From Dyadobacter luticola (GTDB lineage: Bacteria > Bacteroidota > Bacteroidia > Cytophagales > Spirosomataceae), in assembly GCF_005860805.1 (NCBI RefSeq), contig NZ_VCEJ01000002.1, positions 1,162,375 through 1,226,374 of the forward strand: DNA of 64,000 nt, read 5' to 3'. Below, piece by piece: positions 28,783-36,696 of the stretch. Below the pieces are notes generated by a model, which was not told the origin of the DNA, made no database searches, and saw nothing but the letters and a program-made list of their open reading frames with translations. The stretch's first letter is position 1, and every line of letters begins with the position of its first letter. A program made the position numbers and the translations under genes.

Positions 28783-28810
28783 AGACATCCCTTTCTGGAT
28801 GTCTTTTTTT
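28783..28810 (+). terminator. terminator of the tRNA gene
   Basis: AGACATCC (28783-28790) and GGATGTCT (28797-28804) form an 8-bp stem around CTTTCT, and the T run extends to 28810. It lies 7 bases beyond the tRNA. Confidence 0.85.
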
Positions 28811-28894
28811 GTTTCCTACCCTCTGTACGGAGAATTAAAATGCCATTCTTTCGGTTTACTCTCCCGGGTACACCACCGAATCACCATTCTCTGT

Positions 28895-30673
28895 ATGAAA
28901 TTATTGTTGCAATACCTCAGCCGGTACAAAGGCCTGATACTGCTCGCCTTGCTGATGGCCGCCATCAACCAGGTTTTTTCGCTTTTAAACCCTTATATAT
29001 TAGGTAACTATCTCATCGACCCGTACGCCAACAAAGCAGCGCAGTTCAGGGCGAAAGGTATGGACGATGCATTTTTCCGAGGCGTCCTGCTTGGGTTGCT
29101 CATGATCATCGGCACGGCCATGGTGTCCCGGATCGCCAAAGCATTCCAGGATTATGTGGTCAATGTCGTGATCCAAAAGTTCGGCGCCAACCTGTATACC
29201 GACGGGCTGAGGCACGCATTAAGGCTTCCTTTCCAGGATTTCGAGGACCAGCGTAGCGGCGAAACATTATCGGTACTTCAAAAGGTACGTGCTGACTGTG
29301 AGAAGTTTATCACCAGCTTTGTCAATGTACTTTTTGCAACATTGGTAGGCATCGTCTTCGTGGTGATCGTAGCATTCAAGCTCAGCCCGATGTTGCCGCT
29401 GATCTATTTGGTAGGTTCCGTGGTACTGGCTATTTTGACCAGTGTTTTGAGTAAAAAAATCAAGGCGATTCAGAAGAACATTGTCAAGGAAACCACCGCC
29501 CTCGCTGGCTCCACCACCGAATCTCTGCGGAACATTGAACTGGTGAAAAGTCTCGGACTTACCCAGCAGGAAATCAGCCGGTTAAATACCACAACATTCA
29601 AAATCCTGAAACTGGAACTCCGCAAAGTGAAGAGCATCCGGTCGATCAGTTTTATCCAGGGAACGTTCGTCAACTTCCTGCAGCAGTGCATTATGTTCGC
29701 GCTTATTTTCTTTGTTTTCCAAGACAAAATTACCGTTGGACAAATGATGATGATGCAGTTCTACTCCTTCTTCATCTTCGGTCCGCTGCAAGAATTGGGT
29801 AATGTAATCCTCTCATACAGAGAGGCAGAGGCTTCTCTCAATAACTTACAGGTTTTATTAGCGCGACCTATCGAACGCAAACCAGCGAAACCTGAACTCG
29901 TCGACGAAATCAAAGCATTAAGATTCGATCACGTCAAATTCCAGCACCAGACCGCCAACCGGCCCGCGCTGGAAAACATCTCTTTTCAGGTCGAACGCGG
30001 AGAGAGTATTGCATTTGTCGGGCCATCGGGTTCGGGGAAAACAACATTGGTTAAGTTGCTGGTGGGCTTGTATAACCCGATCGAAGGCGATGTGTATTAT
30101 AATGGTATCAATGGCAGCAACATTGATTTCGACGAGATCAGGAACAAAATCGGTTTCGTGACGCAGGATACGCAGCTTTTTTCCGGCACGATCAAGGAAA
30201 ACCTGCTTTTTGTAAATCCGGACGCGACTGATGAAATGATCAATGATGTTTTATTAAAAGCCGCTTGCTATAACCTTTTGGCGAGAGCTGAAAATGGTAT
30301 TGAAACGGTGATCGGTGAGGGAGGCTTGAAATTATCAGGCGGTGAACGTCAGCGACTTTCGATTGCGCGGGCACTACTCCGCAACCCAAACCTGATCATT
30401 TTCGACGAAGCGACTTCCGCACTCGATTCGCTCACAGAAGAAGAAATTTCCAACACGATCCGCAACATTACCGATCAGCGCCAGCACATTACGGTGATGA
30501 TCGCCCACCGCCTGTCGACCATCATGCACGCCGATCGGATATATGTCCTCGAAAAAGGCAAAATCGTCGAAACCGGCAGCCACGATGATCTTTTGGACGA
30601 GAAAGGTTTATACTATGCCATGTGGCGCCAGCAAATCGGCGAGCGCAAAAACGAGCCTGCGCTCCACGCCTGA
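28895..30673 (+). CDS. ABC transporter, fused permease and ATP-binding protein
   Basis: I use the ATG at 28895 (MKLLLQYLSRYKGL), because the longer frame from 28778 begins in the tRNA terminator. The 592-residue half-transporter has an N-terminal six-helix exporter domain (about residues 1-320) and a C-terminal ATPase domain. That domain carries Walker A GPSGSGKTTLV, Q-loop FVTQDTQLF, signature LSGGERQR, Walker B LIIFDEATSALD and an H-loop in MIAHRLST. It works as a dimer that exports lipids, peptides or drugs, resembling MsbA. The substrate cannot be told from the sequence. It is transcribed alone, with its terminator at its stop codon. Confidence 0.92.
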   Translation: MKLLLQYLSRYKGLILLALLMAAINQVFSLLNPYILGNYLIDPYANKAAQFRAKGMDDAFFRGVLLGLLMIIGTAMVSRIAKAFQDYVVNVVIQKFGANLYTDGLRHALRLPFQDFEDQRSGETLSVLQKVRADCEKFITSFVNVLFATLVGIVFVVIVAFKLSPMLPLIYLVGSVVLAILTSVLSKKIKAIQKNIVKETTALAGSTTESLRNIELVKSLGLTQQEISRLNTTTFKILKLELRKVKSIRSISFIQGTFVNFLQQCIMFALIFFVFQDKITVGQMMMMQFYSFFIFGPLQELGNVILSYREAEASLNNLQVLLARPIERKPAKPELVDEIKALRFDHVKFQHQTANRPALENISFQVERGESIAFVGPSGSGKTTLVKLLVGLYNPIEGDVYYNGINGSNIDFDEIRNKIGFVTQDTQLFSGTIKENLLFVNPDATDEMINDVLLKAACYNLLARAENGIETVIGEGGLKLSGGERQRLSIARALLRNPNLIIFDEATSALDSLTEEEISNTIRNITDQRQHITVMIAHRLSTIMHADRIYVLEKGKIVETGSHDDLLDEKGLYYAMWRQQIGERKNEPALHA

Positions 30674-30696
30674 TCTTTCGCAAGAATCAGGTTTTC
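30669..30696 (+). terminator. terminator overlapping the ABC transporter stop codon
   Basis: CCTGATCTT (30669-30677), loop TCGC, AAG plus ATCAGG (30682-30691, one bulged A) forms a stem followed by TTTTC. It includes the stop codon at 30671-30673. Confidence 0.6.
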
Positions 30697-30718
30697 ATTC
30701 GCCCCGGATCCGTTTTAT

Positions 30719-30748
30719 TTTGTTCAAAACATTTTAGGGTTGAACAAA
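30719..30748. promoter_or_regulatory. inverted repeat upstream of the alkylation-repair genes, possible operator
   Basis: TTTGTTCAA (30719-30727) and TTGAACAAA (30740-30748) are perfect 9-base arms with a 12-base spacer. They end 13 bases before the ATG of the 2OG-oxygenase gene. No T run follows, so a terminator is less likely than a regulator site. Confidence 0.45.
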
Positions 30749-30761
30749 GTAAAACCGAATT

Positions 30762-31463
30762 ATGGAAGATATAAAGGACATCAATTGGCCTGACATTCAG
30801 GGAAGTCTGCACCAGAAAGGCTACGCGCTGGTTCCAAATGCATTGGAACAAAAAGAATGTGATCAGCTTATCGAAGGCTACGACCAGCCTGAATTTTATC
30901 GGAAAACGATCGTCATGGAACGTTACCGGTTTGGTCTTGGGGAATACAAATATTTCAATTACCCGCTACCGCCTTTAATCCAGCATCTCCGGAAAGGCTT
31001 TTATCCAAAACTCGCGCCGGTTGCCAATAAATGGATGGAAGTGCTGCAAATACCCGTAAGTTATTTCGAAAACTTTGCTGATTTTCAAGCCCTTTGCCAC
31101 AAACATCAGCAAGACAAACCCACCGCATTGATCTTGAAGTACGGCGTAGGCGGACATAACACCTTGCACCAGGATCTGTACGGCGAGGTGTATTTTCCAA
31201 TCCAAATGGTCTTGTTTTTAAGTCAGCCGGGGGAAGATTATGAAGGCGGCGAATTTGTATTAACCCAGCAAACGCCGCGCGCGCAGTCCAAAGCCATTGT
31301 TTTAAAACCAAACAAAGGTGATATCCTGCTTTTTACGACCAACTTCCGGCCGGTGAAAGGCAGCAGAGGTTACTATCGCGTCAATATGAAACATGGCGTA
31401 AGTGAGGTGCATAGCGGCAACCGTTATACGCTCGGCATTATTTTTCATGATGCTTTGAGCTAG
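30762..31463 (+). CDS. 2-oxoglutarate/Fe(II)-dependent oxygenase
   Basis: A 233-residue protein. The iron ligands appear in HQDLYGEVYFPIQM (His-x-Asp) and in the distal His of VNMKHGVSEVHSGNR. The Arg that binds 2-oxoglutarate follows in NRYTLGIIF. This is the double-stranded beta-helix pattern of 2OG oxygenases, close to a Bacteroidota subfamily. The enzyme may hydroxylate protein or repair alkylated DNA by oxidative demethylation. The neighbours, an Ada-type zinc domain gene 3 bases downstream and a convergent AlkA gene, favour a repair or damage-response role. The upstream inverted repeat may control it. Confidence 0.85.
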   Translation: MEDIKDINWPDIQGSLHQKGYALVPNALEQKECDQLIEGYDQPEFYRKTIVMERYRFGLGEYKYFNYPLPPLIQHLRKGFYPKLAPVANKWMEVLQIPVSYFENFADFQALCHKHQQDKPTALILKYGVGGHNTLHQDLYGEVYFPIQMVLFLSQPGEDYEGGEFVLTQQTPRAQSKAIVLKPNKGDILLFTTNFRPVKGSRGYYRVNMKHGVSEVHSGNRYTLGIIFHDALS

Positions 31464-31466
31464 TGT

Positions 31467-31730
31467 ATGATACAGCATTCACAACTCGGACCTCCAACAT
31501 TTGGAACGAGCAGAAAATTGAAAAAGCTGATCGACAAAAAGCGGATTTGCTTTGGAGGAAATAAAAACCTCAAAATTTACGGCAGGCTCGATTGCAGCTC
31601 AGGCAAAAGGATGAAATTTCAGAACCGGGTTTTCTTTGAATCGGAAAAAGACGCGCTGGGAAATGGGTACCGGCCGTGCGGACTTTGCATGCGGGAAGAA
31701 TATAAAAAGTGGAAACAAAATTTAGGCTAA
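31467..31730 (+). CDS. small Ada-type metal-binding domain protein, methyl-acceptor Cys missing
   Basis: An 87-residue protein matching the N-terminal zinc domain of Ada: YGRLDCSSGKR, then RVFFESEKDALGNGYRPCGLC. Ada uses four cysteines, and the first, in FCRPSC, receives the methyl group from phosphotriesters. Here that position is Gly39 (YGRLDC). Cys43, Cys71 and Cys74 remain, and a further Cys28 lies upstream in KRICFGGN. The protein therefore cannot act as an Ada methyl acceptor in the usual way. It may bind zinc and DNA. It starts 3 bases after the oxygenase gene, and its 3' end overlaps the alkA gene by 9 bases. Confidence 0.85.
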   Translation: MIQHSQLGPPTFGTSRKLKKLIDKKRICFGGNKNLKIYGRLDCSSGKRMKFQNRVFFESEKDALGNGYRPCGLCMREEYKKWKQNLG

Positions 31731-32633
31731 TTCTTTGACTGCCAGACTTCTCCATAAATAGAATACCAGGTAACTCTCCCACCCTTTGAATTGCGCAAAA
31801 AGCGCGTCGATTTTCTGCGTTTCGCTTCTTTCCTGAATGATACCGTGGCTCGTCAAAGCATTCAGCAAACCAATGTCACCGTGTGGAATTCCTTCCGGTT
31901 CTTTCAACGATTTCATCAGGGCATAATTCGCCGTCCATACGCCGATACCTTTGTGGCTGATCAGTGCTTTTTTGCGGGCTTCGAAATCGGGTAAGTCCAG
32001 TAGCATTTCTTTACTTAAACTGCCATCCAGGAATGCGCGGGCAATTCCGATCAGATACTCGGCTTTTTTCTGTGAAAACTGCATCCCACGCAACTCGTCA
32101 ACTTCCGCTTCTGCCAGAATTTCGGCGGCTGGAAAAATGTGGTACACGTGATTATCATACTCCAAATGTTCACCAAAACGCTCGACCAGCCTGCGTTTCA
32201 ACCGGTACGCAAAAGATAAATTAATCTGCTGCCCGATAATGCTCCAGCAGATCGCCTCAAAAAGATTGGCAATACCAATCACCCGCAAACCCTGATAGGC
32301 ATCAGCCATGTAAGACAGCCGGTTATCTGCCAGAAGCCCGTCGTAAAATGGCTGAATGTTGCGGTCCATATCAAACCAATCCACGACATATTTCGTCAAA
32401 AAATCTTTTGCTTCGGCAGACACATTTCCTTCCAAAACCGACACATCCAGAAATGCACCATTTGACTTGATGGCGATCAGTAGCAACTCGCCATCGAGGG
32501 CCAGGGACTTATAAATCGTATTGTTTTTGATCAGATGCAGACAGTCGTCGTAGTTCCGGTTCAGAAACCAGAGACATTCTTCAAAGCTAAAAAGCGCGGG
32601 TATCGGGATCAGCACCCGGCGGTCATTATCCAT
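31722..32633 (-). CDS. alkA: DNA-3-methyladenine glycosylase II
   Basis: A 303-residue base-excision glycosylase that removes 3-methyladenine and other alkylated bases. It has the AlkA N-terminal domain (about residues 1-110) followed by the HhH-GPD domain with LFEAICWSIIGQQINLSFA, the helix-hairpin-helix HKGIGVWTANYA (227-238) and the catalytic Asp253 in PHGDIGLL. Asp in this position follows the AlkA pattern. It is convergent with the oxygenase/Ada-domain pair and overlaps it, so the three genes form one DNA-alkylation-repair locus. Confidence 0.92.
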   Translation of the reverse strand: MDNDRRVLIPIPALFSFEECLWFLNRNYDDCLHLIKNNTIYKSLALDGELLLIAIKSNGAFLDVSVLEGNVSAEAKDFLTKYVVDWFDMDRNIQPFYDGLLADNRLSYMADAYQGLRVIGIANLFEAICWSIIGQQINLSFAYRLKRRLVERFGEHLEYDNHVYHIFPAAEILAEAEVDELRGMQFSQKKAEYLIGIARAFLDGSLSKEMLLDLPDFEARKKALISHKGIGVWTANYALMKSLKEPEGIPHGDIGLLNALTSHGIIQERSETQKIDALFAQFKGWESYLVFYLWRSLAVKELA

Positions 32634-32692
32634 AAGTCAAATTTAATGCGGCTGAAATGTTGCGAAAACCCGAAACTTGCGGTGCGGCAACA

Positions 32693-33712
32693 TTAATGTA
32701 AAATCTTGAAAACCAGCTCGCGCAGCAACTCACCTTCCGAAATGCTCACGCCATCCAATCCTTTCAACCGACCGTCCGATTCGCGGAGATAATGTATAAT
32801 GTTGGCCACTTTGGGCAGCGGATAATTCCGGCACGCCAGCAGATAATCCTTCACAAAATAAGGATTGACGCCCAGCTCCGTGGCCAGGCTTCGTTCACTT
32901 TTATCCTTCGAAGTATGCGCGATCAGCAGTTTTGAAAAAAATCCAAAAAGAATGATCAGGATCGGAGAAAGCGGGTTATCCTTCGGATTGGCAGAGAAAT
33001 AAGTCGCTATCTGGTTGGCCTTCAAAATGTCCCGGTTCATCAGCGCTTTTTGAAATTCAAAAACATTGTATTCCTTGCTGATCCCCACAAAACGCTCCAC
33101 CGCGCCCGCGTCGATGCCTTCGTCCACGCGCAGGTTCACCATAATTTTCCGGATTTCATTGGACAGCCTTTTCAAATCATTCCCAATGTTGTCCACCAGC
33201 ATTTGTATCGCCTTGGGACTGATTTTCACGCCTTCATGCTGACAAAAAGAAGATACCCACTCGGGCAGCTTGTTGTCGTACATTTTCTTCGACTGCACCA
33301 CGGCGCCTTTTGTATTGATCGCCTTGATGTAAGCCTTGCGCTCATCGGCATTGGCATGAAAGCAAAACACCAGCACCGTGCTTTTGAGCGGGTTTAATGC
33401 GTAATCTTCCAGCCGCGCCTGCTGCTCTTTCTGCTCAATTCCGCCCAGCTTGTTGGCATCTTTTACAATCACCAGCTGCCGCTCCGACATGAATGGAAAT
33501 CTTTTGGCATAACCCAGAACACCCGTCAAATCAATGTCTTTTCCATAAAGCACAAATTGGTTAAAACCCTTCTCAGACTCCGGCACAACCCTTTTTTCGA
33601 GTTCATCCGTAATCGAATCAATGTAGTAGGGCTCGTCGCCGTGCAGGAAATATATGGGCTGGAATGTCTTGCTTCTAATCTCTTTTAAAATGCTGTCGGG
33701 TGTCTGCGCCAT
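32693..33712 (-). CDS. holA: DNA polymerase III subunit delta
   Basis: A 339-residue clamp-loader subunit that opens the sliding clamp. The sequence begins MAQTPDSILKEIRSKTFQPIY with FLHGDEPYYIDSITDELEKR, the AAA+ N-terminal domain of HolA. LVIVKDANKL and LKSTVLVFCFHANADERKAY follow, as does the C-terminal HolA domain (YFVKDYLLACRNYPL). No Walker A exists, as expected for delta. It stands alone on the minus strand, 59 bases beyond alkA. Confidence 0.9.
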   Translation of the reverse strand: MAQTPDSILKEIRSKTFQPIYFLHGDEPYYIDSITDELEKRVVPESEKGFNQFVLYGKDIDLTGVLGYAKRFPFMSERQLVIVKDANKLGGIEQKEQQARLEDYALNPLKSTVLVFCFHANADERKAYIKAINTKGAVVQSKKMYDNKLPEWVSSFCQHEGVKISPKAIQMLVDNIGNDLKRLSNEIRKIMVNLRVDEGIDAGAVERFVGISKEYNVFEFQKALMNRDILKANQIATYFSANPKDNPLSPILIILFGFFSKLLIAHTSKDKSERSLATELGVNPYFVKDYLLACRNYPLPKVANIIHYLRESDGRLKGLDGVSISEGELLRELVFKILH

Positions 33713-33790
33713 GGCAAAAAATATTCGGTAAGGGCAAATGCTGCCCTGGTTTTCGGGTTTTAAAAGTAATGCGATTGCCGGATTTTCTGG

Positions 33791-34396
33791 TTATACAACT
33801 GCATTTTCGGCGAGAAAAAGCGCCGCATTTTTTGTCAGATCAGGATAGAAATCTTTAAACTTCTCATAATAAAAGGCTTCATTGTTTTTCAGATCCGATA
33901 CTGCGGTTTTGATCGGCGCTAAAAATGGCGCACGACGGGAAAGTCGCTGGAATGTCAGGTCGATGCCCTCAAATGTCGCATAAGTGGTGAGCCAATCCTG
34001 GCGGATCATCGAGCGCACCATCGGGATCATTTCCTCCGGGATCAGGTATTCGTTTTTCTCGATCAGGGCATATTTGTCGTGCGCGTAAACCTTTAAAGGC
34101 ACGTCGCAATAATCGCTGAATTTGCTCGCCAGGAAATAATCAAAATAAATGTCCATCACAATGCCCGACAACTTGCCCTGCGCCAGCGCCGCTACTTCCT
34201 TGGCTTCCTGGACCAGCGGATGCGTATCTGTAAACGAATCGATAAACCGGTGAAGTTTCAATCCCAGCACATAATCCGGATTCCAGCCAACCGTTTTTTC
34301 ATCCGTCAAACGGCCTTTGATAAAGTCTCCGACGTAGTTTCCCATGAGCACGCCCTCTTGTTCCCCTGATAGCAAAATGTGGGCTAAAAAATTCAT
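33791..34396 (-). CDS. acpH: acyl carrier protein phosphodiesterase
   Basis: A 201-residue DUF479/AcpH protein. AcpH removes the 4'-phosphopantetheine arm from ACP. The family motif NFLAHILLSGEQEGVLMGNYVGDF opens the protein, followed by KLHRFIDSFTDTHP and the metal-binding GIVMDIYFDYFLA. Cytoplasmic, no signal. Divergent from the SlyD gene. Confidence 0.9.
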   Translation of the reverse strand: MNFLAHILLSGEQEGVLMGNYVGDFIKGRLTDEKTVGWNPDYVLGLKLHRFIDSFTDTHPLVQEAKEVAALAQGKLSGIVMDIYFDYFLASKFSDYCDVPLKVYAHDKYALIEKNEYLIPEEMIPMVRSMIRQDWLTTYATFEGIDLTFQRLSRRAPFLAPIKTAVSDLKNNEAFYYEKFKDFYPDLTKNAALFLAENAVV

Positions 34397-34423
34397 TTGA
34401 ATAGCATTTTAATAAAATTCCCG

Positions 34424-34431
34424 TAGGTTTG
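34424..34431 (+). promoter_or_regulatory. TAGGTTTG -7 element upstream of the slyD-type gene
   Basis: TAGGTTTG fits TAnnTTTG and lies about 64 bases upstream of the ATG at 34495. A TTTG at 34396-34399 is 24 bases upstream, slightly too far for an ideal -33 element. Confidence 0.35.
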
Positions 34432-34494
34432 CTTACCTGCATTTATCAAGGAACAATTATTTTACAACAATCATTATTTTAATCACCTGAGCAA

Positions 34495-35010
34495 ATGAAA
34501 GTCGAAAAAAATAACGTGATCGCGTTAACATATAGTCTTCGCATTCCTGACTCGGAAGGCGAAACAGACGTGGTAGAAGTCGTTTCGGAGGAAGATCCGA
34601 TGTATTTTATACAGGGTATCAGCGGATTACCCGAAGGTTTTGAAAATCAGATTGAAGGCCTTTCTGCCGGCGATACATTCGAATTTACAGTTGCGCCGGA
34701 AGAAGGTTACGGTGAATATGACGAGGAAGCGGTGGTAGACCTGCCCAAATCTATTTTCCAGATGGACGATGTGGACCAGGAAGAATTGCTGCAAGTCGGT
34801 AACATTATTCCGATGACCAACGACGAAGGCGAAAGAATGCACGGCCAGGTTGTTGAGATCAAAGACGACGTCGTGATCATGAACTTCAACCACCCGCTGG
34901 CAGGAAAAGAAATGCATTTTTCGGGTCAGATCATTTCAGTACGCCCGGCAACCGCCGAAGAACTCAGCCACGGACACGTGCACGGAGCGGGCGGGGTGCA
35001 TCACCATTAA
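34495..35010 (+). CDS. slyD: SlyD-type FKBP peptidyl-prolyl cis-trans isomerase
   Basis: A 171-residue protein with the SlyD layout. The FKBP halves are KNNVIALTYSLRIPDSEGET and the region NFNHPLAGKEMHFSGQIISV, with the insert-in-flap domain between (DLPKSIFQMDD to NDEGERMHGQVVEI). The tail is His-rich (SHGHVHGAGGVHHH), as in SlyD, which binds nickel and other metals. It catalyses proline isomerisation and acts as a chaperone. It ends just before the inverted repeat at 35015. Confidence 0.92.
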   Translation: MKVEKNNVIALTYSLRIPDSEGETDVVEVVSEEDPMYFIQGISGLPEGFENQIEGLSAGDTFEFTVAPEEGYGEYDEEAVVDLPKSIFQMDDVDQEELLQVGNIIPMTNDEGERMHGQVVEIKDDVVIMNFNHPLAGKEMHFSGQIISVRPATAEELSHGHVHGAGGVHHH

Positions 35011-35014
35011 TTTT

Positions 35015-35061
35015 AATGAGTGAATGAGTGGATATTACTAGTGTTCACTCATTCACTCATT
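35015..35061. terminator. bidirectional hairpin between slyD and the dCMP deaminase gene
   Basis: AATGAGTGAATGAGTG (35015-35030) and CACTCATTCACTCATT (35046-35061) make a perfect 16-bp stem around a 15-base loop, lying between two convergent genes. A further half copy (ATTCACTCATTT) follows. A related hairpin with the same repeat words occurs at 62475-62531. No long U tract follows on either strand. Confidence 0.6.
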
Positions 35062-35067
35062 CAAAAT

Positions 35068-35550
35068 TCACTCATTTATTTTCGCGTACTGCTCCACCTC
35101 CACGCCGAACCGCTTCAAAAATTCCACTCCTTCTTCCACGGCGATTCCTTTGTATGCGGCGTAGGAATTCAGGAAAATGACTTTCTTTATTTTCATTGTG
35201 TAAATCACCCGCGCGCAGGCAATGCAGGGCGCTAGTGTGACAAAAAGCGTGGATCCTTCAATGTTTGATCCGTTTTTTACGGCGAATAAAATCGCGTTTT
35301 GCTCGGCGTGTAAGGCCAGCGAGCAACTTCCTTTTGCATCTCTCGCACAGCCGGTTTCCGGAAATTCTTCATCACAGTTATGCGTCCCGGCCGGCGGACC
35401 ATTGTAGCCGATTGAAATGATCCGGGTATCCTTCGTGAGTACTGCGCCTACCTGCGCTTTGATGCAATGTGAACGCATGGCAAGATTTTTTGCTAGATCC
35501 ATAAAAATAGCATCAAATTCCGGCCGCAAATTCGTTTTAGGTAATGTCAT
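35068..35550 (-). CDS. deoxycytidylate (dCMP) deaminase family protein
   Basis: A 160-residue protein of the zinc cytidine/deoxycytidylate deaminase fold. The active site HAEQNAI and the zinc-binding pair PCIACARVI are complete, preceded by QVGAVLTKDTRIISIGYNGPP. The extra Cys-rich insert NCDEEFPETGCARDAKGSC is typical of ComE operon protein 2-like dCMP deaminases. It supplies dUMP for thymidylate synthesis. Transcribed towards the convergent slyD. Confidence 0.92.
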   Translation of the reverse strand: MTLPKTNLRPEFDAIFMDLAKNLAMRSHCIKAQVGAVLTKDTRIISIGYNGPPAGTHNCDEEFPETGCARDAKGSCSLALHAEQNAILFAVKNGSNIEGSTLFVTLAPCIACARVIYTMKIKKVIFLNSYAAYKGIAVEEGVEFLKRFGVEVEQYAKINE

Positions 35551-35613
35551 TCGTGATTTGAAAAGAATTGGTTACAAACTTAGATAAATGCGCTGGGATT
35601 CAACAACGGAAGT

Positions 35614-36696
35614 ATGGTAAGGGTAGTTTTGCTTCAAATTATTTTACTGGCAGCTTGCATTCCTGCGTTTTCACAGCAGGACAAAGTTACCCTGACCCTG
35701 ACCAATAGCCCGGCTACCCTTTTCAAGAACTACAAATTTTTCATCCAGGAAGTTGAGGACAAGCGAATTTTACCGGGTGCGGGAGTTGGAAAAGTAATTG
35801 CTTTGGGCAAAGAAGTGCCGATGGTACTGCCGGGAAATGTTGAAAAGGAGCTATTTAACTATTGGTCATTTGCCGCACCCAGAAAGACGCAGGCCACGCT
35901 CCCACTTTATGTGACGGTGAAGGAATTTTCTGTCAATGAAAAACGCGCCGGCCCAAACAAGGTAACCGGCGATGTGAAGCTGCACGTACGTTTCCGCTGG
36001 TACCGCGATATGCAGCCGGTGGAACTGACCAGTTACCAGACCTCCGCCACATATACCCGGCCCGAAAAGGATTTTGATTACGAAAAACTGTTCAAACAAT
36101 TGCTGGATCAATCATTAGCCAGTTTTCACAAATGGATGGAAACAAACTCGGGCAAAAATCCGGCGCTAGCGCGAAGTTTGATCTTGGTTTTCAAGGAAGT
36201 TACTGAAAATAAAGAAGATACTGTTTTTTATTCGCCCAAAAGACCGCTGATCTGGGACGATTTCAAAGTCCGGAATGGTAAGCCCGGCAGCAGGTATGCG
36301 GCGGCGGTTTTCACTAGTTTTGGCTATGAAGGGCGGTCCTACCCAAAAGACAATGATCTGGTGGTAGAGATTGGCCTGAAAATATTCATGGTCAAAAGCA
36401 TGTCCTGGGGGCGGCCGGAATCGCGCACTCCAAGTACGTTGCGGCACGAGCAGATACATTTCGACATTACCCGGCTGGTCGTGGAGAAATTTAAAGAGCG
36501 GCTGAAAAAGGCTGAACTCACGATTGAAGACCACGACAGCGAGATCCAGTATCAGTTTTTGGAAGCATTCCGCGAAATGAATCATGACCAGGAGCAATAC
36601 GATGGGGAAACCGGCCACGGACTCAACCCCGGAGCGCAAGCGGCCTGGGACAAAAAAGTAGCCGCACAAATTGAAGCATTATACCAGGTGCAGTAA
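35614..36696 (+). CDS. secreted protein with DUF922-like HExxH domain (putative zinc protease)
   Basis: A 360-residue protein with a signal peptide (about 20 residues, ending PAFSQ). The N-terminal half (about 21-185) is a beta-rich domain I do not recognise. In the C-terminal half, a strand pair (PLIWDDFKVRNG, YAAAVFTSFGY) leads to RHEQIHFDI, a zinc-binding HExxH motif (His278, Glu279, His282) in the setting typical of DUF922 proteins. The further sequence is YDGETGHGLNPGAQAAWDKKV. It is probably a periplasmic or secreted metallopeptidase. The stop codon directly abuts the stop of comEC on the other strand. Confidence 0.8.
   Translation: MVRVVLLQIILLAACIPAFSQQDKVTLTLTNSPATLFKNYKFFIQEVEDKRILPGAGVGKVIALGKEVPMVLPGNVEKELFNYWSFAAPRKTQATLPLYVTVKEFSVNEKRAGPNKVTGDVKLHVRFRWYRDMQPVELTSYQTSATYTRPEKDFDYEKLFKQLLDQSLASFHKWMETNSGKNPALARSLILVFKEVTENKEDTVFYSPKRPLIWDDFKVRNGKPGSRYAAAVFTSFGYEGRSYPKDNDLVVEIGLKIFMVKSMSWGRPESRTPSTLRHEQIHFDITRLVVEKFKERLKKAELTIEDHDSEIQYQFLEAFREMNHDQEQYDGETGHGLNPGAQAAWDKKVAAQIEALYQVQ

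Noticed and set aside
30762..32633. Phage-defence or restriction island reading of the repair locus
   Set aside because: All three genes fit known DNA-alkylation repair families, and no restriction, toxin or mobile gene is nearby.
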